A DNA stretch of 64,000 bases from Arcuatula senhousia (Eukaryota; Mollusca; Bivalvia; Mytilida; Mytilidae): positions 33,757,275 to 33,821,274 of the forward strand of contig OZ020308.1 of the NCBI GenBank assembly GCA_963971305.1, in the 5' to 3' direction. Positions 1 to 10,736 of the stretch are shown piece by piece (the stretch's first letter is position 1; each line of letters starts with the position of its first letter). The notes under the pieces are model-generated. The model was not told where the DNA came from. It saw nothing but the letters and a program-made list of their open reading frames with translations, and did no database searches. The translations under genes were made by a program, and so were the position numbers.

Positions 1-69
1 ATGGAACTTTTCATGTCTATGTTTATTTTTGCTTTTGTACTGCAATATTCTTCAAGTATAGAAAATATA

Positions 70-244
70 TACTGTGGATTCATTTATTTTCGTGGTTTGT
101 TGAAAAAGTATCAGTTTGTGGATTCTTAAATTCTTGGTTCTGTAATACACATCATACAAATCAATGTTAAATTTCCTTTTCATTGAGTATTAAATTTCGT
201 GGGTCAAGTCCACCCATGAAATCATGAAAATTGATACCACAGTA
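70..244. mobile_element. MITE-like element, TACTGTGG ends
   Basis: Ends TACTGTGG and CCACAGTA, with inner inverted stretches of the type ATTTTCGTGG / CCATGAAAATTG. The same family recurs at 13409-13610, 33012-33153 and 43092-43296, with half copies near 12000-12051 and 21955-22007. No coding capacity. Confidence 0.7.
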
Positions 245-745
245 GTAAGATAACTTGCCAATTTATCCCTCATGTGAAATGTTGTCTTAACAAAAACACA
301 AAAATATCACCGTTTAAAAAATTTCCATGTTAAGAGTATTGTGTCTGATACTTGCTTTCATGAATTTGTAGTCTAAGCAGTTTGCAAAAAGTTTACATTG
401 AAATTTTACACCTACAATAATATTCACTATTTGTTATACCTTGAAATGGTGGTATACATAAGCATATTAAGGACTGGCGTGCCAGGCTTGTCTCCCCTTC
501 TGGTTGGCAGAGAAATTTTTTTTTGAACTGTATGAAAAAAGAGGCCCCAGAGGATTGTTTTTAATTTTGTGCCCTCTCGCTTGAAAATTTATGGATTCTC
601 CACCGGTACATAATGATTGGCAGGGGTTGCCCATCCATTCTACTGAATGTCCATGCTGCTCTTATGTCTAAAGATACACATACCTGTCTATTATACCCAA
701 CTCCACAAACATTCATAGTATTTTCATGAGGGTTTCACATAGTGT
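245..745. other. No feature recognised
   Basis: AT-rich sequence with no credible coding frame; could be UTR of an upstream gene. Confidence 0.3.
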
Positions 746-955
746 TGAGGGGGGGTAGGAGGGGGTCTGATCCCGGAATCCCGAACTAATTTTTACAAAA
801 TCCTGTCATCCCGACTTAAAAATGAGAAAATCCCAAAGCCTGGTAAAGTTGATATAATTTTATCCCGGAATCCCGAACTTAAATTGTCCAAATCCTGGAA
901 TCCCGAGCTTAAATATGGCCAATCCCGGTGTCCCGAAAAAGGTCCTACCCCCTCA
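746..955. mobile_element. Foldback MITE with CCCGGAATCCCGA internal motifs
   Basis: Terminal inverted repeats TGAGGGGGGGTAGGA and TCCTACCCCCTCA, flanked by a short direct repeat GTGT. The interior repeats a motif of the form AATCCCGAACTTAAAT several times. Non-coding. Confidence 0.7.
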
Positions 956-1099
956 GTGTTTGTGACATAATGAGGATGTGCACCTTATAAAATGGTTTAT
1001 TCTCAATTCTGTCTTATTTCATTATGTTTAAAGATATTCAATAATACAACCCCTAGCAAAACATGAATTTTAAGTGAACTCACTGTTTTCTAAGCAACT

Positions 1100-1266
1100 A
1101 CATGAGATAGAGGACTTACATTTTGTACACAGCTTTATCCTAGAGTACTATATGGTGCATACAGGTTTTATGCTTCTAGGTCATCTACTTCCTGTTACCA
1201 AAAACTTAGGTATTAACGCAAGACATAATATCACTAGTGAACATAAGTTCACAGATTTACTTGTTA
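1100..1266 (+). mobile_element. 3' end fragment of a hairpin-ended repeat element
   Basis: Ends with a hairpin GTGAACATAAGTTCAC then AGATTTACTTG/TT. The 3' end is the same design as that of the element closing near 29428. Confidence 0.45.
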
Positions 1267-1341
1267 TTTTGTATATATAAAGAAATAATATATAAACTTT
1301 TTAAGTAATGTCCTGATATTGTAATATTGATATTTGTATAA

Positions 1342-1347
1342 AATAAA
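1342..1347 (+). terminator. Possible polyadenylation signal of an upstream gene
   Basis: AATAAA followed by a T-rich stretch, in a region without long reading frames that could be the 3' UTR of a gene starting before the window. No coding sequence supports this. Confidence 0.25.
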
Positions 1348-1548
1348 GTTTTGCAAAATATTTTGCTGATCTATAATGTTCATATGATGCCATTGTTGTT
1401 AAGGTCTATTAACAGTTTAATGTTCCCCACTAACTTAAGTTCTAGTTACCCATTCACTATGAAAATTTACGATGCTATTTATCAGCACTCAAGAAATTTT
1501 ATGGGAGACCTCATGTTTTTGTAGACAAATACAGGATTTTTATCTTGC

Positions 1549-1753
1549 TAGGGTGTGCTATAGGAAGCAGGCACTGCTTACTCTTACAGAGCACCTGAGT
1601 ATTTCACTCTCTTTACGACTAGAGTTTGCGTTGTTAATTGATATTCAGTAGTTTTGTGTTTCCCTGTTTTACATGCATATGTTGTCTGTTTTTGTCCTGT
1701 TCTCATTGGTGTTTACTGGTTTTGTCTATACCCTTTCCGACTTTTAACATTTG
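1549..1753 (+). mobile_element. 3'-UTR-like copy of an RT retroelement (1)
   Basis: Starts GGTGTGCTATAGGAAGCAGG and continues with GAGCACCTGAG and TGTTTACTGGTTTTGTC. Sequence of the same family follows a reverse-transcriptase relic at 51575, so these copies are probably its 3' untranslated part. Coding part absent here. Confidence 0.5.
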
Positions 1754-1760
1754 GATGCCC

Positions 1761-1907
1761 AGTGGCGGATCCAGAAAGTCTGAAAAGAGGGGGCCCACTG
1801 ACTGGCCTAAGAGGGGGCCCACTTTGGTCACGCTTCAATGATTTACTATATATTCAACCAAATTTTTCCGCCAAAAGAGGGGGCCTGGGCCCCCTGGATC
1901 CGCCTAT
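1761..1907. mobile_element. 147-bp MITE with GATGCCC target duplication
   Basis: Inverted ends AGTGGCGGATCCAG and CTGGATCCGCCTAT, flanked by the direct repeat GATGCCC (1754-1760 and 1908-1914). Interior is rich in GAGGGGGCCC. A 7-8-bp duplication suggests a hAT-type non-autonomous element. It interrupts the retroelement 3' copy before it. Confidence 0.8.
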
Positions 1908-2033
1908 GATGCCCCATTGGTACCTCTGCTTCTCTCTCAGATGAGTGCATATGTTGGTTTGAAAAAGAGTTTTAGCATTGTCACCCTTACCAGAGTGGAA
2001 CCTACCACACTAAATTGATTGCTGGTAATGTAA

Positions 2034-2330
2034 AGGGTGTGCAATAGCAAGCAGGAACTGCTTACTCTTTCCGATCACGGAGTTCACCCTCTTTCTACTT
2101 GAGTTCAGGTTGCTGATTGGGGTTTGATTGCTTTTGTTTGTTTTGTTGTTTGTTTTGTTGGGATGATTTTATGTCTACCGATTTTGTCTTTGCCTTTGGA
2201 ATAAGTATATTTGATTGCCCCTTTGCATTTCTCACCAAAAATGGATTGGATGATATTGATTTTGGGGGTCTTCATTTTATATTCATGGAGTTAGTGGCTC
2301 AAAAGAGAAATAAAACTGTCACTTAAGTTT
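2034..2330 (+). mobile_element. 3'-UTR-like copy of an RT retroelement (2)
   Basis: Second copy of the GGTGTGCxATAGCAAGCAGG family, diverged, running through TGTCTACCGATTTTGTCTT. Non-coding. Confidence 0.45.
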
Positions 2331-2559
2331 ATCAGGTAGGCTTATGGCATAAATATGAGTCAGTTGTCATCTGTCAACAATTTGCTAATTTTCCTCTGAA
2401 ACAACTGACCAGTTTGACTGCATGAAACTAAGCAGGAATAATACAACACATGAAAAATCCTCGTTTTGATTTGATACAATCAAAACGCTTCCAAGTTAGC
2501 CAGTGGTTATGATTCAATTTTCGCTCATCTTCATGTGAAGATAAGTATAAGTTGGCTGT

Positions 2560-3720
2560 TACCCCTTGCTTAGGAACTTTGATGATAAAAAAAACGTGGA
2601 TGTTGTTACTAAAACTTGAATCCAGGGCAGGCGGGGAAAATATTTTCGTAACAGTTTTCTCAGTAACTACTAATCACAGTGTCTTGATATTTGGTATGCA
2701 GCACCAGCATGGGCGTCCACAACGTGGGATTTGATTTCAGGTCTGTCGCTCGCCTACTTCCTGTTTACCAACTCAGTTAATTTTTGACATTAATGTTCAA
2801 TAAAAGAAAAAAAATCGTAACAGTTTTCTCAGCAACTACTATAACCACAGCCTCTTGAAATTTAATATGCAGCATCAGCATGGGCTCCCATAACGTGGGA
2901 TTCGGTTTCAGGTCTGTTGCTTGCCTACTTCCTGTTTACCGACTTAGTTAAGTTCAATTATAGAAAATTTTTGTAACAGTTTTCTTAGCAACTACTAATC
3001 ACAGCCTCTTGATATTTGGTATGAAGCATCATGCAGCATCCGCTCCCATAACGTGGGATTTGATTTTAGGTCTGTGGCTCATATGCTGCCTGTTAAACGA
3101 AATCTTGCAATTACTGTCTTTGACCCATTTTTTGCCGGATTATTTTCACGGGGTGAAAAATCCGGTTTATAAAATGGTGAGGCAGACAACGGACGGTTAA
3201 GCGGGCGGGGAAGAAATCTTCGTAACAGTTTTCGCAGCAACTACTTACCACAGCCACTTAATAGTTGGTATACAGCATCAAGGTAGGGCCCATAACGTAG
3301 GATTCGATTTCAGATCTGTCACTCATCTATTTCCTGTTTACCGACTTACTTAATTTTTTACATTAATTGGTCAAAAGTAGAAAATTTTCGTAACAATTTT
3401 CTCAGCAACTACTAATCACAGCCATTTGATATTTGGTATACAGAATCCGGATGGGGTCCCATATCTATGGATTCCATTTCAGGCCTGTTGCTCGTCTACT
3501 TCCTGTTTACGGACTTAGTTAATTTCTTACATTAGTGGTCAAAAGTAGAAAATTTTCGTAACAGTTTTCTCAGCAACTACTAATCACAACCATTTGATAT
3601 TTGGTATACAGCTTCAGGGTGGGGTCACATGGTGTGGGATTGGTTTTCAGGCCTGTCATTCGTCTACTTAATTCCTGTTTTACAAAATCCAGCAATTTCT
3701 GTCTTTGACCCATTTTTCTG
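2560..3720 (+). repeat. Tandem array of about 170-bp units
   Basis: About six diverged units, each with GTAACAGTTTTCTCAGCAAC, TTGATATTTGGTATAC and CTACTTCCTGTTTAC. Starts of AACAGTTTTC fall near 2650, 2820, 2968, 3223, 3390 and 3559. A single unit of the family is at about 32840-32990 in TWNK intron 6. Confidence 0.75.
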
Positions 3721-3734
3721 ATTAAAGGTAGTGA

Positions 3735-3788
3735 CTCCGAATACACGCGTGTGTACCTGTATCCTGTAGGCTCCGAATACACGCGTGT
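3735..3788. repeat. Short duplicated palindrome-bearing motif
   Basis: CTCCGAATACACGCGTGTG occurs twice, 36 bases apart; ACACGCGTGT is self-complementary. Confidence 0.6.
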
Positions 3789-3795
3789 GCCGTTA

Positions 3796-5135
3796 GCTGA
3801 AACATGGGGTTTGCATGGCTATAGATTTACGGAACTGAAATTACTAGGTCTTCTAAAAATATGGGGAAAATATTTATAATATCGTTATTCTCAAAATTAC
3901 TGTTAGCTGAAACAGGGTTTTTGTCTATTAATGGTACACATATTCTGATCAATGAAATGTTCAGGCTGAGATAAAGAAAAACTTTCCCAGGACCATGACA
4001 AAAGTTTTGTACTAAAACTAAGTATACAATACTTTGCAGCTTTTCTTGTGAAAATTTCTCATTCCATTATTAAACTGCACACTTCTGCATGGGTATGACA
4101 CACGTTTAGAAAAAAAGAAGAAATGTGTCCATGTTGCAGATATGCCCCTGCTAGGTCTAAACAGAAATTAGAAGTATGACAGGTCTGAAAGTCGCTTAGA
4201 ACATCATACTGAACCATACTACATTTGTACCAAGTTTTAAATTCATTTTCATGTATGGTTTCTTAGAAAGGTTTGGCGGAAATTTTTATTGGATGGATTT
4301 TCCTTATGTCTGAAAGTCGCTTAGGACATACAGTTTGTCATATTAAAATACCCTGTCAAATTTCAAATTATTCTTGTGTACGGTTTCCTACAGAAAAATA
4401 AAATAGATAAATAAATGGATGGTGAAGCCACATTTAAAAGGTAAAAACTAAATAAGAAATATAAAGAAATAAAACCTTTAAAACAAATAAAACAAGAATG
4501 CCCAAATTTTCGGACATAAAGTCCTTCAGGGGCTAAAAATTAAAAAAAAGATGTTCACACATCGACTAACGAGGACAGAATTTACTTATTTATTTATTCC
4601 TACAGAAAAGCTTGACGAAAACCGCACGGATAGACAGAGGTACTGACCGTAATGAGAGAAAATTAATGCCCCCAACTTGTCGTCACGGGACCAGTATGAA
4701 AATACGGAAAAGTTTGTTTTTTCTTAAAAGACAAATGGAAGAACGTCATGTATTGGTACTCATGGCCAGGTACATCATATTTTCATGAAAAGCTCAATTG
4801 ATTCAGACTTGACAAATTTAATGACAACCTTTTTTACTAAATAGCAAAAATTCATTTATATTAAATTTATATTTCATACATGATAATTAGCTTTATTTAA
4901 AAAAAATCTTTGCCAGCTGACAAATAGGAACTTTGTCCCTGGCCGTGTCTGCCTGTCTTGCAATTTGTGTGTGTGTACATCCTCTTGCTCACACTTTTTT
5001 TGTGAACTCTAAAACCCCAAATTTATAAAGGATACAGATCTTAAATTTAACACAGTAATTTAGTACCATTTAAGATTAGCATAAAAAAATTTCATGTTAT
5101 AAATCTTGAACATTTCTATTGAATGTTATTTTAAT
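3796..5135. other. Diverged repeat sequence, no gene
   Basis: Contains two diverged copies of a block with GTCTGAAAGTCGCTTAG(A/G)ACAT (about 4180 and 4305). This resembles the ACTTGGTAGGATGGTTCAG family at 34.5 and 47.2 kb. No coding frame. Confidence 0.4.
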
Positions 5136-6011
5136 GGCACAGGATACGGTTACGGCAAATTTGGACAAAACCGTAACAATAAGAAATTCTTATTGTTACG
5201 GCAAAGAAGAAAATCGGGAACGTATGACTGGACGAAGACCGAATCATTTACGACCGTAACAATAAGAATTTTCTTATTATTACCGCACTTATAATTACGG
5301 CAAATCGATATTGTGACGATGTGAAATAAAAAGTGAAATAACATTTCTTAATTAATATAATACAAGCGGGCGAAGGGGAAAAATTCTTATAATCTAAATT
5401 TAACTCAAAGTAATTTTGATTTATAACTTATGGCACATACAACACAACCAATATGTGGTTTTCGGGTTTTATTTTATTCCGGGTGAAACCATTCAAGGCA
5501 TCCATCACAGACTACGGATGCCACAGTGTGGACATGCGTGCAACAAACTGTTCAGTGGTTCAATTCTTCATTTTTTCCTTAGAACAACATGCATTTTGAG
5601 TTTCTTCCATCCTTCGGGGTGAAACTGCTTTACTCGACTTATGTAAATGTTTTTGTCAAAGATTTGTGTCGGCAAGTCACTTGCCTCAGTTTGAGTTATG
5701 TTTTCGGTAACGATTTTCAATGATTGCCATCAATAAGAACAAGCGATACTTCTACATTTGTTTTAAGTATCATATTGAGCATAAAATGTTAAAAAGTTTC
5801 CGAAGAAGTTAATTATTAAATATCTTATGTTTGGTAAATCTCTAACGCGAGATTTTTCGTAATAATAAGTGCCGTAATAATAAGAAAATTCTTATTGTTA
5901 CGGTCGTAAATGATTCGGTCTCTGTCCCGACATCCGTTCCCGGTTTTTGTCTTTGCCGTAACAATAAGAAATTCTTATTGTTACGGTTTTGCCGTAATCG
6001 TATCCTGTGCC
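5136..6011. mobile_element. 876-bp foldback element
   Basis: Outer ends GGCACAGGATAC and GTATCCTGTGCC. Long inverted arms (about 5136-5300 and 5865-6011) both contain CCGTAACAATAAGAAATTCT and its complement, so each arm is also locally palindromic. The 560-base centre has no coding frame. Confidence 0.85.
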
Positions 6012-7094
6012 TTTTTTAATAAACTTAAGATTTTTGGATAATAAACCATTCTCGACTTTTCATCCACAGATTTACCTGTTCCACCCAAGAGTCTTGGTCA
6101 CCGTTACTTATTTAGGCATAATAAACAGCTAAAAATCATAATCTAAACTTTGGTCAATCATTCCATCCAGTGTGAGTATTTTTCTTATGTCAAATTGGAA
6201 AAAAAGTAAGTAAATAAAAGTAATAAACGGAACGGTAAAACTAAAAAAGTTTTTAGGTGTCTAACGTTACAGGGATTACCGAAACAAATACATTTTATTA
6301 TCTTAAAGTATTAATGCCTTTCATGATTTAAAAAGAAATAAATATAGCGATCATTACATCATTAAACAATAGAAAACAAAACAGGTGGTGCCTAAAATGT
6401 GTAACCCGTACCCGTACCCGTACCCGCACCCAGGTTGTTTAAAATTTCACATATTCGCTTCGACTGTAGCGAAAACGAAGTCAATCATTGTAATATTTGA
6501 TGAATGTCTTAAAATTATGACATTGAATGATTTCATATCTCAAAACTTTAAAATTAACATTCATATTTTGATGTAAACAAAACAGTGGCCAAATTTTATT
6601 TTATCTTAATTTTTGTGTGAAGATAATTTGTTTTCAGGTTTCCCGTCTGGGACAGTATACCTAATTTGCCTTTTAAATAAGCGCGGGTAATTACAGATAA
6701 CTCTAAACCTGAGCATGCTGTAAAAAAATTATACATGTTACCATACATATGCATTCTAGTATACGTGTATGCAAAAAGCTCTGGAAAATGTCATTGATAA
6801 GTTAAAAATAAGTAAAAGTTTGCCTTAAGCATGGTAAGCCATGGAATTACCTGTACAGTACATACTTCTTTGGGCTTTGGTAAGCCATAGGATTTTAGAG
6901 GGGGATTTACTGTACACAAGGTGACAAGCCCCTGTGGATAAGCCATGTTCTCCTTTTGACTTTTCTCAATTTCTACGAAGACCTGGGACCAAAAATTTAT
7001 CAAATATTAGAAGAAAATAGAGATACTAAAATATATTTTAAGTTTAGCAGCCATTCACCAAACATGCCATTTACACAAGCTTTAATCAATTTTT
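6012..7094. other. No gene recognised; short GTACCC repeat
   Basis: AT-rich. Has a simple repeat of CCGTAC units at about 6405-6430. Otherwise featureless. Confidence 0.35.
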
Positions 7095-7411
7095 ATGGCC
7101 CGACCAGGTATGTGGATCGGCAATATAGTTTTACCCTTGTCCCTCTGTCCGTCCCTACGTACCTCCATCTGTAATATTGGTTAAGGTTCATTACTTAGGG
7201 GACGACCATTTGATTCTGAGGGGGGGCCTGGCAGTTTCAGTCGAGCCAGAATATTTATTTTCAATATTTTCCGGGTCTGAAAATTTATTTTTCGCCGCTT
7301 CGAGGCAAAAATATTTATTTTTTATATACTATAATATACTAAGGGATCTGGGGCCAGGATATTTATTTTATTTTTTTTTTCTCGGGGGTGAGGTCCAGAA
7401 TATTTATTTAC

Positions 7412-7442
<31 letters not shown>

Positions 7443-7934
7443 CTCAGAATCAAATGGTCGTCCCCTTAGATACTATATGTTGGGAGTCGATGATATTTTA
7501 CCAGTTAGATGTGTCTTGACTCTTGAGTAAGGTGACACCACCCACTAGAAATTAGGTCACTGTGGCCTTTATTTTAAGCATGAATGACTTTGGTTAATGT
7601 ACAATACATAACTAATGGATACTAGATGTTGGGGGTCAATGATATTTCACCACTAGATGTGTCTTTATCAGTCGTCAGTCAATAAAAGCTTATGTTATGT
7701 ATTTACTGCCATCGACTTTAAATAAAACTTTTATGCTTTATGGTGACACCACCCACTAGAAATAAGGTCACTGCGACCTATATTTTATGCATGACAACTT
7801 CGGTTAAATTTTATGCATGTTCACTTTTGATTTATTTCTTGGTAAAGGTCCATTTCCAAGGTAATACACATTGGGGGTCAATAATTTTTCAAGAACAGGA
7901 GGGCTATCCTGTTGCTCATAGACACATTTTCTAG
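7095..7934 (+). mobile_element. Hairpin-ended GTCC-repeat element, ATGGCCCGACC type
   Basis: Starts after a T run with ATGGCCCGACC, has a short GTCC-rich stretch, then tandem units with GGTCAATGATATTTCACCAC and AGGTCACTGTGACC, and ends GACACATTTTCTAG/TT. Same family as 44240-45330. Interrupted by the MITE at 7198-7465. Confidence 0.7.
7198..7465. mobile_element. 268-bp MITE with TTA target duplication
   Basis: Perfect inverted ends GGGGACGACCATTTGATTCT and the complement, flanked by TTA on both sides. The interior repeats AATATTTATTTT and has a run of C. The uninterrupted sister element at 44.2 kb shows the empty site. A degraded relative begins at about 57818. Confidence 0.85.
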
Positions 7935-9006
7935 TTATAGCTAAGTTATTGAAATTAAAGATGGAGATTAAAGTACTGTATGTTGTAAGGTCTCTGGTCA
8001 TGCTAAGTTTCAAATTAATAGTCCGAATAAATAAAAAACTTTAATAAAAAAAAAAATGAAAACACAAATCAAATAATTAAAATAATTGTTAACTAAAAAA
8101 GGTAAAAGGACCTATTAAAATGAATTCGAAGTTGTCAATTAAATGAGCCTCATAAACAAAATCTGAAAGGATGAAACCCACTTTTCCACAAATATCTTCA
8201 TTATCAAACACTGTAGTTTACACAAATAGTGGAGTAATCTGCCCCTTGAGGGGAGATACATATGTACAAGTAACTCCAGTTTATAGAAATCGTTCAATTA
8301 ATATGATTCACCACTTCACATGCTGAAAAAAATTAGGGTTGGTAGGTAGGAAATTATTTTTTTTTTACCTTGAGTCTATGGGGGCAGCTTTGTGACTTTT
8401 ACAGTGCTTAATGGAAAATGCTCAAAAAAACTTTAGGGTAGGGGTTAAAAATTAGGTACTAGGGTCGGGTGACAGTAAACTCGCCTACTTTTTTTTTGGC
8501 CTCATTGATAATTTGGATCAAGGGGACTAGTTAGTTTGGATTTGATGTGTTGCGATTTCCCACTGTTTTTCTGCACACACAGACATTTTTAAAAACTTCC
8601 AAGAAATCCGCATGTTTAAGACAGAACAATTTTTCTTCCATGGTATTTTGAGTGTCGTGCCATTTGCCAAACTCAATAACTTTCTACATTGATAATGAGC
8701 TCACTAAGCTTGCATACTAACATGCAACAATATAATATTTAATAATCCAACATTTAAAGAAAATGATTGCTGCACTACTCTAACAATACCGAAAGAAAAT
8801 CATTATTGAAAAAGCAATTAGACTTGCAATGAATATATATATCAACCATCTTGCTGAATGAATGAGCAGTTAAATAATGTGCCAAAAATTTCAAAACCCT
8901 AGCCCTGGACCAAACGAAAAAAATATGTTCCTTAACCCTCCCCTGCCGAATCAGGTAAAAGCCACCAGGTCAAAAATATCTGCCCTACAAAAACCTAATT
9001 TTCAAT
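7935..9006. other. No gene recognised; partial MITE-like stretch
   Basis: A segment at about 8325-8510 with GGTTGGTAGGTAGGAAATT resembles the one at 36.4 kb. No coding frame is supported. Confidence 0.35.
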
Positions 9007-9068
9007 CTCATTAAAATCTGATGGCATAGCATATATGATATAGGCAGAGATCTGATTTTAATGAGATA
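9007..9068. repeat. Inverted repeat
   Basis: TCTCATTAAAATC...GATTTTAATGAGA; a stem of 13 pairs around a spacer of about 30 bases. Possibly a minimal MITE. Confidence 0.6.
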
Positions 9069-9337
9069 TCCTTTCTTTTGTTGTATGATATTATTCTGTT
9101 ATGTTCAAAAATATACCCTGAATTACTCCTTTTTGTTACAGTACAATTATTCTATGCGCTTTTTATATATAGATGAAAAAGTGTTAATTTTGTATACAGA
9201 AAATATGTGGGTCAATAAAACTCCCAACACAATTGTTTTTTTCACGATAAATTATAAATGTAAATGTAAATTGATCACAAGTGCTTTCATGACTGCTGCC
9301 AATCTTCAGGTGAGATTACATAAATAACAACAGTAGT

Positions 9338-9536
9338 TATTGGTAACGTTACGAATACTATGACATTTTTGACGTTACAACAAATGAACAACAACATATC
9401 AATTATTGAAAGAAAAATTATACCATGTATACATAAAAACTGAGGAGAAAAAGATACTAACACTTTATATTTTATTTTATCTTTATTATTTTTTATGTTT
9501 ACAGTAACGTCAGTAACGTCATAGTAGTTTACCGTA
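9338..9536. repeat. Imperfect inverted repeat with AACGTTAC and TACTATGAC arms
   Basis: Left arm has GGTAACGTTACGAATACTATGAC and right arm GTAACGTCAGTAACGTCATAGTAG in opposite sense. May be a decayed foldback. Confidence 0.4.
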
Positions 9537-9633
9537 GCATTTATTCCTATTGTCTCTTTGTAAAGATCATGTAACTATTATTTAACCGCCAATGAACCCC
9601 TTTTATGTACTTCAGTAAGATAAAATATTGTAT

Positions 9634-9680
9634 AATCTGTCCTGATGACGCCCGTCTTTGGGCGAAACATGTCGACCTAA
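9634..9680 (+). ncRNA. Hammerhead-ribozyme-like motif
   Basis: CTGATGA (9642-9648), then a stem GCCC-GTCTTT-GGGC, then GAAAC AT GTC. The last part can form the two-pair stem III with cleavage after GTC (9673). GTC before CTGATGA can pair with GAC after the cleavage point as stem I. An extra C lies between CTGATGA and stem II, so activity is uncertain. Minimal type I hammerheads of this form are known from Penelope-like elements and retrozymes. Confidence 0.55.
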
Positions 9681-9988
9681 TGAATAGCTGATCATCACAG
9701 CGGGTGAAAATTGGGTGTTGTGTCTTTATTTTTATTTTGATTTTCATGTATACATAAAGTAAAAAATCAAAAAGATATGTTAAAGACGTCCATTTAGAGT
9801 AGGTTTAAACTTTATAATAAAGTTCTTTACTTATAATTTGCGTAAAGCTTTACTTATTTCCATGAATTTACAATTCTACACAAGTTCATGCATCACTACA
9901 TAATTATTTTTATGAATTTAGGATATTACAGCTTGCATGATGTAGACTTATTATTGTAAAAAAAAACTACTTTGTTTATATTTTTCAG

Positions 9989-10119
9989 ATGGATGACTGC
10001 ATATTTTCCTGAGAAAAAATGGTGTTAAAATAAGAAAAAAATATTATGAACATGAACCATAACTTTTACAAGGGAAGTACAAGATTAAAGCTTAAACATT
10101 TGTATGTTAAATTAGAAAA
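9989..10119 (+). other. TWNK: Candidate 5' UTR part of TWNK exon 1
   Basis: A pyrimidine-rich acceptor ending TTTATATTTTTCAG lies at 9971-9988, so a leader exon may be spliced to this segment. A stop at 10108-10110 is in frame with the chosen ATG at 10120 and excludes a longer N-terminus in this exon. The segment has upstream ATGs at 9989, 10019 and 10046. The last opens a 25-codon reading frame whose TGA overlaps the TWNK ATG. The true transcription start was not identified. Confidence 0.45.
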
Positions 10120-10736
10120 ATGAGTATGAAATTTAGTTACTGTGTGTTAAGAAAACTTGCTCTAACATATTCAAGGCAGCAAGTCTGTGAGCTAGACAGT
10201 CTAATGTTATTAAATGCCCCTGCAAGACGAAACGTTTTTGGACATGCCATGAAGATGAGAACTATGTGCAGTGATGTGGGCCCTAATAATCCAAGTCAAA
10301 ACTTAGATGATAAAATAGCCGATGAGAAAATTGCTTCAATCAGCGATATGTTGGACAAGCTACGGAAGGAGGAAAGCTCCAGTTCAATAGAAACTGATCA
10401 TAATATGTCATCTGCTGAAGGTTATGAACATTTTCCGCATGAAGAAAGTACAGAAAGTTCCATAGGAACATTAGAGGAGGAGAAACCTAATGAAGATGAA
10501 AAAGTTGTAAAGAATAGACGGAGAAAGACGCTAAACCAAAAATCCAAAAAGAAGAGAACATCAGAGATTATGTCATTAATGAATCCCACCCTTGAAGACG
10601 TAGAGCATTTCCTTCAACACTTTAATATGAAAAAATATGAGGGTCATTCTTGTATTGTTGTAAACTGCCTGACAAAAAGCACCACGAAATTACCAAGATT
10701 TTCATCTGCCATTTACATAAACAAAATGTCAGGTAT
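10120..10736 (+). CDS. TWNK: TWNK exon 1: presequence, acidic linker, start of primase-like domain
   Basis: Encodes residues 1-205 plus two bases of codon 206. The first 50 residues are rich in Arg, Lys, Leu and Ser and fit a mitochondrial presequence. A Ser/Glu-rich stretch and a basic patch ([16 protein letters not shown]) follow. The segment from about residue 152 ([14 protein letters not shown], then YEGHSC) aligns with the start of the animal Twinkle primase-like domain, which has lost a proper zinc site. The strong donor CAG/GTATGT at 10733 gives the wrong phase for exon 2. The GT at 10737 keeps frame and is used here. Exon identity is sure, its 3' end is not. Confidence 0.85.
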
